A stretch of DNA of 64,000 bases from Phlebopus portentosus (taxonomy: Eukaryota > Basidiomycota > Agaricomycetes > Boletales > Boletinellaceae), in assembly GCA_037892935.1 (NCBI GenBank), contig JAYXKI010000007.1:806001-870000 (forward strand). Direction: 5' to 3'. Made by a program: the position numbers and the translations under genes. Under the pieces are notes generated by a model. It ran no database searches. It saw only the letters and a list, made by a program, of their open reading frames with translations, and was not told the DNA's origin. Shown here piece after piece: positions 10,822 to 21,760 of the stretch; the stretch's first letter is position 1; each line of letters begins with the position of its first letter.

Positions 10822-10998
10822 ATTTAGCCCCTTCTATAACCGCGGACACTGCTGATGAATTGCACCGAGAACCCACGAGTCTTTGTCGTTGTCGGCAAGT
10901 ATTGTCGTGTCGTCACAGTAAGAACAGCTGTCACGCTTTCTTGTGATGTAACGCACGCGTCGTGTACGCGATCACAGTCACGCCTTACTCGAACCGCC
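10822..10998. promoter_or_regulatory. Bidirectional promoter of LSM8 and DAM1 with an MCB-like box
   Basis: The 177-base gap between divergent starts contains ACGCGT at 10955-10960, the MluI cell-cycle box core bound by MBF-type factors at G1/S genes. A GTCGT-rich tract lies nearby. Control of the kinetochore gene by this box is an inference. Confidence 0.5.
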
Positions 10999-12132
10999 AT
11001 GGCGCCTTTGCCTCCTCGCCCTCGAACTCCTCTCCGTCGTGTCTCGCAAGGATCTCTACGGGCCCTCTCTCGCTCGGGATCATTTCCAGATGCGCCTGCA
11101 GGTCTTGGGTTCCTCGAGCCTGCCATGTCCGAACTTGCCGACGAGACGGATACATTGCATGGCAATCTCGCAGGCTTGCACGCGTTAAGCAACTCGTTGC
11201 ACACGTTCAACGAAAGCTTTGCGAGCTATCTGTATGTTATGGAGATGAACGCTTTGACAACGGACTGGCCTCAGGTCTGTCATCTATAATCACGATCTCT
11301 GCTTTACCTATGTTCTCTTCAGGCTCCGACCGAAACATCGTATCAGTTGGCGAAAAAACGTGCCGGTATGCCTTGTTGCATTGTGCACTACTCGCCTTCC
11401 GGCTGAAAAAACTTCTTAGAGGATGACGCAAGAGCTGCACAGGCGGCACTCCGTGCAGCGGTGGAAGCAGCAGAAGCAGCAGAAAAGGCTGCTGCCGCCG
11501 AAGCAGAGGAAGCCTTGCTAACGATACGACAGTCGTTAGCGCGTCCGCCGCTCCTCCATCCAAAATGAAGGCTCCTTCAGGTATACTCAAGCACCCAGCG
11601 GGTCTGCCCAAGAAGAAACCGAAGCCGAAGATGACTGCTAAAGAGAGGCGAGAGCGAAGCGTATGTTCTGCACAGTCTCCGTCCATCGCTTCTAGTAACT
11701 GGTTATTTAGCTCGCGATAGAGAAAGTCGTGATGAATCTTCCTCTGGAATACAGAGGCCAGGACCCCGTAAGTGCACTTATCATGACGGCCTTTCAAAAC
11801 CCAGACCTCCTTTCCAGAGTCTCCGAAGACACGTTGAATCTGTCATTGAACTTCTCATGGACAACCCGACCGGTCTCGAAAGTATGTCTAGATATGTTCA
11901 TACTTACTCGAGTCCGTCGACTGAATATATGTTCAAAGTGATAAACTTCGCCAAACTTCCTGACCTCAATCAAGCTCGGGCCAACAAGTGTCTCCTAGCG
12001 CTCATGAACAGGAAGATTGTAACCAAGGATAACAGCTCTGTATGTTTCTTTTTTTTGTGGCCGAAATGTTATCATCTGATGAACGTGATGCAGGGTAGAA
12101 TCTCATACGTTTGGCACGGCGTAGCTGAATGA
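10999..12132 (+). CDS. DAM1: DASH/DAM1 complex subunit Dam1
   Basis: Outer-kinetochore protein of the DASH ring that couples chromosomes to microtubule ends. ATG at 10999 is followed by a basic leader and the Dam1 core: FLEPAMSELADETDTLHGNL, then FNESFASYLYVMEMNALTTD. Exons are about 10999-11274, 11323-11365, 11420 onward, then 11711-11767, 11818-11881 and two final exons. Later conserved blocks are TAKERRERS, LPLEYRGQDP, LRRHVESVIELLMDNPTGLE, FAKLPDLNQARANKCLLALM and the C-terminal TKDNSSG...WHG. TGA is at 12130-12132. The Ala/Glu-rich block in the third exon (to about 11520) and the following block (TTVVSASAAPPSK) lie in different frames. Either an 80-base intron (donor GTGCAG, branch CTAAC, acceptor CGACAG at 11532) or one lost base explains this. 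Identity as Dam1 is firm. Confidence 0.9.
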
Positions 12133-12854
12133 GCAGTTAAACGGGCGATCGTTGCTATGGTCGACTCAAAGACTTGATTACGATAGCAAACTCGATTTTC
12201 TGGCACAAGCCCAAAGTGCGCGCTCATACAAACCAGTCACCTTACAGACCAAATCTGATATCAGAAAGTGGCCATTCGGTACCAGGAGTAGAACGCGATG
12301 AGGGCCCTCGAAGGATATTGAATTGCTCGATGAATTATGGAGAGTGGAATATGCGGCACAAACACCGACGCCTTCGATGGCTCAGCATTGTGTATCAAGT
12401 ATCGTTATAAATTCGCACATTTCTTTTACTCTTCGCCTCTGTATTTCTAGTTATATATCTCAACAGGGCAGTGTCGCGTTATGTCACGTCACGCAAATTG
12501 ACCTTACCACTTAGCGCCTCAAAACCTGTTAGAAATCAGCTCTAGTCTCTATTCGGGTTGATAATCAACGCATTCACGAAATCCTTGAAACCTAAAGTCT
12601 CCATGAAATCCTGCTCAGTTGTATTTACAAAACGGATTTCGACGATATTTACGAGTCGAAAGAGTACGTCTGAATAGCATGATCTAGATATTCGTGCGAT
12701 CTAGCGTCCAAAACACGAACTTCCATAACTCACTCAATCACGTTTCAATTTAGCTTCGATTATGCTACAGCTTGATATGATGGAATCCGTTTTTGATTCC
12801 ACATGAAGTCGTCTGGATCTGTATTTCACGCGGTCCGTTCGTTTCTGCGCTTCT
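12133..12854. other. Intergenic with weak coding-like fragment
   Basis: Between DAM1 and the minus-strand permease. On the plus strand 12200-12390 reads like coding sequence in two frames (SDIRKWPFGTRSRTR, then DIELLDELWRVEYAAQ) separated by a stop. The family is not recognised and it is probably a remnant. Confidence 0.25.
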
Positions 12855-14779
12855 TCATCTTCCGCAACGCCCATCGACCCCGTACCATCCAACGAGAATA
12901 GCCACGAACACTCCGACAATTGCCGCGCCAATGTATCCGGATTGGTCAGCTGCCTGCATGAGAAAGTAGCGGTAAGAGGGTTGGTTCCGCATCAGAACTT
13001 ACGAGTTACCTTGGCCCACGCTCTCCACCAGCTGCCGGCAAGTCCACCTCCGTCTGGGTCTTCTGCTGCGCGCTGACATGGATCACAGTTTTCACCAATT
13101 AAAGCCATGATAGTGATCAGGGAGATACTGAATCCGCATCCGGACATAAATTCGCGTATTCAGTATCACTGTAAACTCGGCACAATTTGGCGAGGAAACA
13201 AAGTACCTGAATGCGACAAGAATGCTAATGAGCGTGAGTGCAATGCTCAGGTCCGACATTGTATGCTGTTTCACTCGACGAGCCCTCTGGGTCAGCACTG
13301 ATTCATCCCTCTGTCCCGTTCATCGTTGTGAAGTAAGTCCGGCGTAGCTTCAATATCTTCGATTATGCTATTCGGCTTAGATGTCTTGACGAGGGCCTCT
13401 GGCTGAGACGAGCTAATATGATCAAGCGGTGATACTGGGGCTGGAGTGGCATCATCTGGGGTGATGTCCTCGACGATCTCCGAAACGTTTTTTCCGGTCG
13501 GGATCCGTTTCTCTACGAGTGCAAATGCACGATCAGGTACACCAGCGTATGCATAAAGCATGAGAACGGAGTCTGCTGAATCGACGAGCGTCATTCCCGC
13601 CGTGAAAAGAAGCTGTCATGAAGCTTCATACATCTAAAGATCGCGTGTTTATGATTGCAGCGTACCGGCAGAATAACAATATCGTGTCTTGGAATTCCCT
13701 TACCCTCAGCGTCTCTCTGGGCGAGAGCGGTGACGGCAAGGAGAGCGATAGATGAAGCAGTATCAAATCCTAAGGTATGCAAAAGAAGTAAGTATGATTC
13801 GCTTTATCTAATGCGCAAACAAACCGAATCCAAACAGCACACCGACTGGATACATCTGTGCAGTATTTGATGTCAGCGGAAAATAGTATACATGGAGATG
13901 TCCAATCGCACCTTCCACGGCCTGTCCACAAATCTTGTAACAGGACCGAGGATTTTCATCATAACAGTACTATATGATTTGTCTTCTTCATCTTCGCCTG
14001 CTTCTGCAACTCTCTGGACAGTATGTTAAGTATATTCCGGTCAGCGAGTGCTTCAAGAAGAGAACACACCTTTCTTCGTCGCTTGCGGATGATTTTGTAC
14101 AGGATGATAGAGTTCGCCAGACCAATGATAAACAGGAATGAACCGCTGACTGCGGCCCCGACAATTCCACCAACATCACCGACGCCAGATATTCTGTCGT
14201 ATACATCCGTGCTGATGGCAATTGCGATGTTCTGAACTTGTGTCAGCCTATTGTTCGGGGACGGGTGACTCTACTCACGACAACAATAACAATAGTACTA
14301 TGTCCCAGGGAAAAGAAGAGTCCGCATGTTACGGGAAGCTGACCCATACTGATAAGGCCCCTGGTAGCGTTATCTATTGCACTGAAACGAAAATAAGAAA
14401 TGGGAACACGAAGATTCGATCTTTTCTGACCTGATGTGATCTGCGTCAAGGCCTGAAAAGGTATGCTGGTGAACATAGCTGCATGTAGTTAGGCTCAGGA
14501 TGTTGCGAGACCTCACCATGACGAAGGCCGATCGTCTAGAAAGTGATATTAAGGTTACAGGAAATAAATTAAGCTAATTGAACATACCCATGCGAGAAGG
14601 GCTAAGTTCAGTGTGCTTCGCGTCTCGTTGCGTCTCCCGAATGCGATTCCAGCAGCAATCCAGCAGACGGCATTTACGACCAGCTCAAGGAAGATAAGAA
14701 GCAATGATCTCCCAAAAAGAGTTAATTTCCACTTGAGACATGGATCGCGAAGCAGAGTTAGGGACCGTGTAGACGGCAT
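12855..14779 (-). CDS. NiCoT-family nickel/cobalt permease
   Basis: High-affinity Ni2+/Co2+ uptake permease of the NiCoT family (as fission yeast Nic1), expected in the plasma membrane with about eight helices. ATG at 14777-14779 gives MPSTRSLTLLRDP (an upstream GTG is not used). The first helix is LLLIFLELVVNAVCWIAAG. The family signature is assembled across three short introns: TIGLRH + GLDADHIS + AIDNATRG, giving the metal-binding HxxxDH pattern, followed by CGLFFSLGHSTIVIV. Further blocks are VGGIVGAAVSGSFLFIIGLA, then MYPVGVLFGFDTASSIALLA and LFTAGMTLVDSADSVLMLYA. A variable loop follows, then SDLSIALTLISILVAF and GAAIVGVFVAILVGWYG. A long cytoplasmic loop around 13300-13500 is Asp/Ser/Pro-rich. 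The end is GRCGR with TGA at 12855-12857. About eight introns; all joins are plausible though not each proven. Confidence 0.9.
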
Positions 14780-14998
14780 AACGGATGTTCTGAACACTCC
14801 GAACTTGCTATGTCGTTCTCAGCTTCTGAACGACGAAGCCAATATATCAGCGAGTCTGGAATCTGCGAGGACGACAGAAGCCAAGCTGCTGTATAGAGGC
14901 TGATAGCTTATCTTCGTTCGTTCGAATTGAGACTGAGTCGGCACGAGCCGAGTCGGAGTTTACACGCTTCCCCAGATCGACATGATTCGCGTCCGTTC

Positions 14999-16345
14999 AT
15001 GTTCGGTAACCACAATCATGTTTTCTCGGTCTCTATCTTCCTTGGCCATTTCTCAACAAACCTTTCCGCTCTCAGGCGCGCGGGATTCGATAGCGTTGAT
15101 GACCTCGGCTCGCTTACTGCTGAGCAGCTTTCCGAGGGTGAGCAGTTTGTCGCTTTTGTGCGGGTTAGAGATGTTCAAAACCGCAGAACTGAAAATCCCG
15201 ACGTTTCTATGCGAGGAAATCCTACGGGCTTCCCGAAAACCATTGCCCTCATTGACGCAGCCAGCTGCAACCTTGTTGAACTCGGCTCGCTCGGTGTTTT
15301 CTGTTCCGGACCCAATGAAAAATCTTCTTGATCGGGAGGTCTAAAGAAAGGCCATATCTTGGAGCTGAGCGGACCACCTGGCAGCCCGAAGGAAGCCGCG
15401 CTTCTAGAGATACTTCGAAGTGCAGCGTTGTCCTCGGAAGATGTGATACTATTAGGTAGGATCGATTTCCACGTGGAAAATCGTAATGATTGGCTGACGC
15501 TCATTTCAAGATACGCAAAATATGACGATCCCGTCGAGAATACGGACTGCATTGAAAGGTCAACTGCATGTCCTTGGCTAAGTATGGGTTTGCGCTGAGC
15601 ATTTGATGTATAGAAGTACCCGAGTCTCTGGACCGAGTACATTATATCAAGTGCTTTTCCTTGCCAGAGCTCATGGGAATCTTACATTGCATCTCAGACT
15701 TACTTGATGAACATCCAAAAGTGGGTCTCGCTATTGTCCCAACGTATTGAGAAATGGTCAAAGATGGATTGTGCACTGCTTTAGACCTCACTCCTTGTTC
15801 TGAGACACGTTTTCTTTCCTGTTTCATGCTACGCCGATCAATAGTAATTCGAGAAGCATCGCTTTTCGAGCAGATAAAAGCTATCCTTGCGAAGGTTTGC
15901 GCGTCGAGACATCTTACCGTTGTTATCACGGTGCAATTGGCTACGAAAATGATCGGCGCAGACGGTGCCATCGCAAACTTTGACACAGCAAAAAAGGCTA
16001 TCATGGTACCACAGCTCGGTAAGTCAGATTACTTTTCAGACCTAGCCGTTCTGTCTTAACACATACGCAGGCAACGCGTATCTGCCATCAAGCAGATCCC
16101 ATCGGTTGATCTTTGTCCCTACTTCTCCGACGACAGGGTACATTCTGCGTTCTTTCCAGTATCACGATTTTGACTATAAAATTGAGAAAGGATTATCCGA
16201 CTTCTGTCGTCTCCCTCTCGACCGGCAACGCGGTTGCAGACAGAGCTGGTGCAAGAACCCTACGAAATGGTCAGTTGGACGCGGTACTAATTTCGCAATA
16301 TTGAAACTCAATGCTTTTTTTATAGATCAACGGAGGTCTATGTAG
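14999..16345 (+). CDS. RAD51 paralogue (RecA-like recombination protein)
   Basis: Rad51-related recombination-repair protein. The N-terminal part reads LSALRRAGFDSVDDLGSLT, the helix-hairpin-like module of Rad51/Rad57 relatives. A conserved core follows: GLKKGHILELSGPPGSPKE, then QNMTIPSRIRTALK, then PESLDRVHYIKCFSLPELMG, KVCASRHLTVVITVQLATKM and NAYLPSSRSHRLIFVP. The Walker A position is GPPGSPKE instead of GxxGxGKT, so ATP binding may be weak or different. Several short introns (for example before QNM and after DEHPK) are needed. At about 15340 the frame jumps by one base between NLLDRE and GLKKGH with no obvious intron. The start (14999 or, with another frame change, about 15018) and the end (16345 or earlier) are uncertain. 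The gene faces the cyclo-ligase gene. Confidence 0.75.
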
Positions 16346-16428
16346 GCCCTCTGCGGGTTTATCCACACAATGAATACTCGAAGAACATATTTTTATCCGG
16401 AGGAGGACGGAAGTAATTCTAGTGTCTA

Positions 16429-17412
16429 CTACAGAATCTGTACTTTTCTGTCGCCGATGATCCCGTCAGATGTGGCCACAGCATGCATTTTGCGATCATG
16501 CTCGAGCATTGGTATCTGTCCCACAGGCAAAATCTGCTCTCGCAAGGAGAGTGCAACTATTTGGGTATACATTTTCAAAATGCTGCGGCCGTTATTCCAA
16601 GCGACAATGACTCACGCAAAGTGGGATGCCGTGTACTAGAATACGTATCTATAAAGACGTCGTAATAACCCTTTCCATGGCCTAATCGGCATAACGTCTC
16701 ATCAAATGCGACTCCTAGCCAAGCTCGGGTAATGAACTGATCACAGATGTCGAATACTCAAACTCTTACCTGGTACAACGATCAAATCGAGAGGCTCCGC
16801 ATCATCATCGAGAGCTAGTATTCATTATGAGAGTAACATAACCTCTAGAATTGCCGGATCGTACCGCATGTTCTTCTTTTCCCTTTGTAATCAAAGTCAG
16901 GCTCTTTTATACCCCACACCCCAGATGGGAGGGATTCAAGATCTTCAAGATTGTATAAGCGAAGGAAGTCCATCCTTCTTTCCTTACCGCTCGTGATCTT
17001 CGGAACGTAAAGTGATTTACCTGGAGATCGAGAGTGAGTAAAACGAAGCATTGCATCGCAACGAGATATCCATACCCGATCGAAGAATCTCGAGTGCAAT
17101 GTTCGTGGTATCGATCTCTCCCCTCATGCTGAGGTAACAGCTGATTGCTTTGCTTTTCCGGAAAGCCTCCGAGGAAATGACATGTCTGAACACAGCTTCC
17201 GCTGCACGGCAAAGATTAAGATCGAAGAACTCCGTAAGTTCATAAGGTCTGTACAGTATATTATCAAGTTCCTTACACTGGGCCCGCACATCTGCATCAG
17301 AAAGATTGCGAACTATCTCCGAGACTGCTTGGCGAAGCGCCTTCTTCGTGCTTTCTACTGAACTCGCTCGGGAGACTATCCGGCCCGCGGTGCCACAGAT
17401 CGAGTAAGTCAT
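16429..17412 (-). CDS. 5-formyltetrahydrofolate cyclo-ligase
   Basis: Converts 5-formyl-THF to 5,10-methenyl-THF using ATP, in cytosolic or mitochondrial folate metabolism. ATG at 17410-17412. After an intron (GTAAGG...GTGCAG) the sequence reads SEAVFRHVISSEAFRKSKAI, then YLSMRGEIDTTNIALEILRSG. Next come KSLYVPKITSGKERRMDFLRL, SGVWGIKEP and AEPLDLIVVP. The nucleotide/folate motif RLGHGKGYYD follows another intron. One more intron (GTGAGT...AATAG, branch ATAAC) joins HPTL to ALSLREQILPVGQIP, then DGIIGDRKVQIL and TAG at 16429-16431. The motif order and length match the family, so the gene looks intact. Confidence 0.88.
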
Positions 17413-19197
17413 AGATAAGATAGTCTAGTACTACGGAGTCCTTTGGTTTTGATATGATATGAGTATCTTCAGCGATTTTTGTTTAAGTGATGCAGCGGGC
17501 CCAAGACAAATTTTACACGTGAGACTATACTGCTTACGTCATGGGCCTTGCCTTGTTCTGCCTCCAGGGAAAATGATGGTATACAAGCGCTGGTTGTATT
17601 GTCACAAACTACATGATTCATTTGAATTTTCCCAAGGATATTGGACGCCACTAAACTCTCTTTCGAGGGTGTCTGTCGACACTGGCTCGTGATTGTGGCG
17701 GAAGTCAAGTTCACAAAACGAAGTCAAGTTCGCAATGGGATTGCAATAGTCTTTCTAAATCTAACTGATATTCTCCGGGAAAACACAGCGCTTTTCAATC
17801 ACCTGTTGCCCTCAGAACTTATTGCGGAACATGATTTTAACACTGAAGCGAAATTACCCAACCACTCGGAGTCACAGGATGTGAAACGCAGGCGCGAAAC
17901 TGGAGGTACGTCTAGGTACGTGCAATTTGGATTCTCCAGAGGGCGAATCTTCAGCCAGACTAACCATGTATGAAGTGTCTCACCAGACGTTTGGCTCTTT
18001 GCAACTCTTCGATCCGATTTCCGACTCGAGCAGTATGATATTGAAAGAGAAGGTGATCAAGCAACATCAGAGGGTGCTCAATAGTCTCCCGGTCCATCGA
18101 TCCTCTATTGAATTGGATGAATTGGATTGGAGTTTAGAAGCCGCTAAGAACGGTTTCAGGGACTACGTCCTATCATAGTATGCTCAAAAGGAATACAATA
18201 CCGGACGCATCATAGTCCCTGAGAAGATTCTCAATTTGCCCAAGCCACCGATGCGCACGCGGGCACCACGCACCTGGCACGTTGAGTTGCTGACTCCACA
18301 GGAAGGCCTGGTGGACTTACTACATCCCACCGTGAAATCTTCAGATCTTTGCGTTCCTCCTTTTCAGACTTTTCTGCGCATTGCTTTTAGTGATAAATTG
18401 GATTGATAAGAACACCAAAAAGGATCCAATATAACCCTTCCATTGCGATACTAGAAGGCTGATAGCTACAGCATAGTACTCCAAAGCAAAGCATTTCAAA
18501 TGGGCGGCCGTTTTCTTATTATATAAAGCGCCTTTATGTGATATGGACAAAGACCAATACGAATGCTCCAAGCTTCTAATGAAACACCATGCCACTTGAG
18601 CTTTTCATGTATTCATCGGAATTGAGAAGTCTGACGCTACCGAACTATCGCACTGACAAGACCGGCGGTTGGCCCATGCTTATAACAAGCGGATATTCTC
18701 GGAAACACCCTGGGTATATGGCCTAGACGTCGGCGCGCACATCAGAAGTGACCTTCGTTGCTTCCAAGATAGGCTTGACGCGATGAAAGTACCTGTATAT
18801 CAGATAATCGCGCGTTGTTGAGATCTTCCCTTCTCCCCTTAAGCGCGCGATTCAGAAAAACAGCGGACGCCCATGAAAGAAGACACGGAAGCATTCATGA
18901 AATTTGATTTCAAACGCTCAACGTACATTCCTAGACGTCATAACCAACGAGTCCCCATTATCCTCAAGAATGTCTTTCATTTCGTTGCTTGGCGATCGGT
19001 TATTAATTCGTTTGAATGGGTTCGGGACGCCCGTAAATCGGCCGCAGCATTTCTATCTCTGACGATCCAGTCAGCGACGGCGATGAAATCTAAGTCCGTA
19101 TCAATTGAGATCATGAATATGTATATATATTACGGGGCATGGGTGACCCGGTCATGCATGCACCAGCGAGTCACGCTGACAGAACAATAATGACAGA
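17413..19197. other. Coding-like relics, family not recognised
   Basis: The plus strand shows several protein-like pieces in different frames. They include LNLTDILRENTALFNHLLP (about 17755), LDSPEGESSARLTMYEVSHQ (about 17927), YAQKEYNTGRIIVPEKILNL followed by KPPMRTRAPRTWHVELLTP (18177-18300), KTGGWPMLITSGYSRKHPGY (about 18660), and a 105-residue frame at 18873. They may be exons of one gene or a decayed gene. No start, consistent splicing or family could be assigned. Confidence 0.3.
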
Positions 19198-20712
19198 CTA
19201 GAAAGTGAAATCAATTCGAGCATCTGGCAGTCAGGCGCTATGTTCAGCGAGACTTGAATGAAGGCAAGGAAGGAAATATAAGTACCTTCCTCTCGTTTAG
19301 TTCTTCGTACTTCATCCATGAGTCCTCGTACATGCGCGTCAAGCATTTCGACGTATGGCTTTAGCGAAGTGCGCTCCCAGTCTACTTCAGAGTCAGTTTG
19401 GACCTTGGGAAGTGCAGAAGAGGTCTTCTGACCTGAATGGTGCGATTGTTGAATGCCATCCGTACCAGCGTTCGTCTCTAGATCGTCAAGCTCGCGAAGG
19501 AGCTGGCCAACACTGGGAACAGTCTCAGGATCAAAGCGATCCACATGAAGGGGATCAACGGGTACGCAGACTCGGCCCGTAGCTGGATGCGTGCAAAATG
19601 GAGCCTTTAGCAGATGGTTTCGGTGCTTTGAGACTTCTGCATCTAGACGTGGGTACGTGTATTGGAGTACGATGTCTTCAGATGCGCGGTAAAGGGACTA
19701 AAAAACGCAATGCGCACGTACATGTAAAGATTAGACATAGTAAACAAGACAGAAAGGAAACCGATACTCACATTGTTTGTATCCTTGCCGCTCGACTTTG
19801 CCTGGGAAATTTCCCGCTTAATATCTTCCCATTTCTCTTCAGAAGTTTTGGAGCTCTCAGCCCATCGCTTCCGCAATCGTGCCTCAACTTCCTTATCTCC
19901 AAGAAGTTCCAATAATATACTTGTCTGCTCCGCGGTGGAGAAGCAGTTCTGATCTTGTAGGACAAGCCGAGGGAAATCACCTCGAGCGATTTGTAAAGCC
20001 GACCTATGTTATTCGAGAACTTGGTCAGTAGCAAATTATGAGAAAAGTGCATGTAGACTGACTGCAATGATGGGTGCAACTGGCGATTAGGCTGACCCCT
20101 GACATTAACTTTCTTGGCCATATCCTGCCCTCCTTTGATCACTTCCAGCCAACCCATAATGGACTTGCGTTGTTCATCCGTCAATTGCAGGGCTTCTTGA
20201 TCTGATATCCAGCAATGAATTCCGCGACGACCGGAGTATACCCACAGGATGTGTCGAAACCCAAGGTGTTCTCTCAAAGCGTGGTCAAGAATCTTGACAG
20301 CAACGGCGATGAAACCCCAGCATCGTTTGCATATTCCCTTTCCGGAGCAACACGTACGAATTTCGTCATAATCAGTCATATCGATATCAAATACGAGTTC
20401 TCGCTGAAGCGGCTGAAGGGCGCCTGGACGGAGGGTTTTCTTGTCGCGCGGTCTCGCATTGTACACCGCACCGATTTCAAAGCGACTGGGATTCAGGCGG
20501 ACAACTTGCTTTTTGAGTTCTTCCGCATTCGCAAAGGAGTTATAGCGGATATAGACGTCGCCTTGGAGAGTGAAAGCGAATTCACGGTGTGTGAAGAGTC
20601 GCGTCGGCGCGTGTTGATGGTTCAACCACGAGAAGACCGATTTGAACGGATAGAGTCTTTTGTAGAAGGCCATCATGACCTCTGGTGCCGATGCGTCGTC
20701 TTCGACTTGCAT
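19198..20712 (-). CDS. PRI1: DNA primase small (catalytic) subunit
   Basis: Catalytic subunit of the primase-polymerase alpha complex that makes RNA primers at replication origins and Okazaki fragments. ATG at 20710-20712 gives MQVEDDASAPEVMMAFYKRL. Family blocks are THREFAFTLQGDVYIRYNSF, the catalytic metal motif FDIDMTDYDEIRTCC (two Asp), the zinc-type CCSGKGICKRCW, and the nucleotide-binding SGRRGIHCWISD. NRQLHPSLQ is joined by an intron with donor GTCAGT to SALQIARGDFPRL. Further exons give LLGDKEVEARLRKRWAES, PRLDAEVSKHRNHLLKAPFC, HPATGRVCVPVDP and SLKPYVEMLDAHVRGLMDE. The final exon ends DARIDFTF with TAG at 19198-19200. The complete motif set indicates a functional gene. It is divergent from the PIG-P gene. 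Confidence 0.94.
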
Positions 20713-20954
20713 TGAGAGAAAAACGTACAAAGGATGGATGGCACGGAGATGATGGTGGGAGACAAGCGGTAATTTCAGGCTTGAGTTCAATAGACGAGAC
20801 GCGATGTGGGACGAGACAGACACGGTCTGTCACAATCACGTGTCACACTCTCAGCTTCTCTTCCATTTTCGGATGATCTGGCCTCGGATGTGAGTTGCGT
20901 TACTTCACCACCAACACCTACTGCATCTGAACACCTTTCTAAGAGAACTGGTCG
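20713..20954. promoter_or_regulatory. Bidirectional promoter of PRI1 and PIG-P gene
   Basis: This 242-base gap separates divergent starts and holds ACGCGA at 20799-20804, an MCB-like core. Primase genes are classic G1/S targets of MBF in yeasts; activity here is inferred. A CACGTG palindrome lies near 20837. Confidence 0.45.
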
Positions 20955-21760
20955 ATGGACTCGTCTAATGAGCCCACGTCTCCCCGGTCTCCTCTTGCTC
21001 CATATCCCCCAAACTCTGCTCAATTAAAGAGTCGAGCATCCGAGTTCTATGGCTTCGTCGCATGGTCCTCAACCTACGCTCTATTTTGTCTCTATGTGCT
21101 CTGGGCTATCTTGCCAGATGAATGGATTCTTTCACTTGGAATAGAGTGGTATCCGAGCCGGTATGTATTTTCCCGGACCTATTTCATTTAATGTCCAAGA
21201 CAGTGTCTAATCAATACCATGTGTCTTTATCCGATATCACAGTGAATGGGCCGTCTTGCTTCCGGCGTACTCGGTTATCTTGATTCTTCTCACCTATTTC
21301 ACATACTGGGCGCTGGCCCTGTACAACACGTCAGCGTTCAATAGCCTCAGCACCATTACCGGTACGCATCAGGTGGCTTCTCCGACCTCTTCGCATTCAT
21401 TCTCCCGCATTCTTGTTCCGACGTATTCAAACTTTGCAACTCGCGCCTCCGCTCTTTCTGCGCAGCATTGCATCGCGCGCTGACATGCTTTCGTCTTTCA
21501 TCGCAGATACTCACGCTCATATACCCACGTCGAAGCCTGAGCGACACACATGCGCGAGCCCCGGCATAAATCCATTTCTCACCGCTGCGGCGCCATGCGC
21601 GATTCCTTCACCCTACGATATCCCCATCGGTCTCGTGAATCGGGTCCTTTACGCCCGCCTCCCGGCGCAGACACAGCATCGGACGCTTTCATGTCGAGCT
21701 TCGAATGCAAATCCATCCGAGAAGCAAGCGTGCGAGACAATTGAATCCGGAGAAACATAG
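20955..21760 (+). CDS. GPI-GlcNAc transferase subunit P (PIG-P/Gpi19-like)
   Basis: Small ER-membrane subunit of the complex that adds GlcNAc to phosphatidylinositol, the first step of GPI-anchor synthesis. Exons are 20955-21160, 21243-21361 and 21507-21760. The protein starts MDSSNEPTSPRSP and shows the PIG-P pattern: EFYGFVAWSSTYALFCLYVL (first helix), LPDEWILSLGIEWYPSREW (lumenal loop, joined across the first intron), then LLPAYSVILILLTYFTYWAL (second helix) and SLSTITD. The third exon carries YDIPIGLVNRVLY, a C-terminal motif common in fungal relatives, followed by a non-conserved tail to TAG at 21758-21760. Splice joins keep the frame. Family assignment is confident; the exact C-terminus is less so. 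Confidence 0.88.

Noticed and set aside
14927..14999. Upstream start for the RAD51 paralogue
   Set aside because: The frame opens only from TTG; the first ATG in that frame is at 14999.
16460..16660. Apparent frame shift near the end of the cyclo-ligase gene
   Set aside because: A good intron (GTGAGT...AATAG with branch ATAAC) restores frame, so no lost base is needed.
20215..20715. Plus-strand frame of 166 residues
   Set aside because: Antisense shadow of the primase exon, which has all catalytic motifs on the minus strand.
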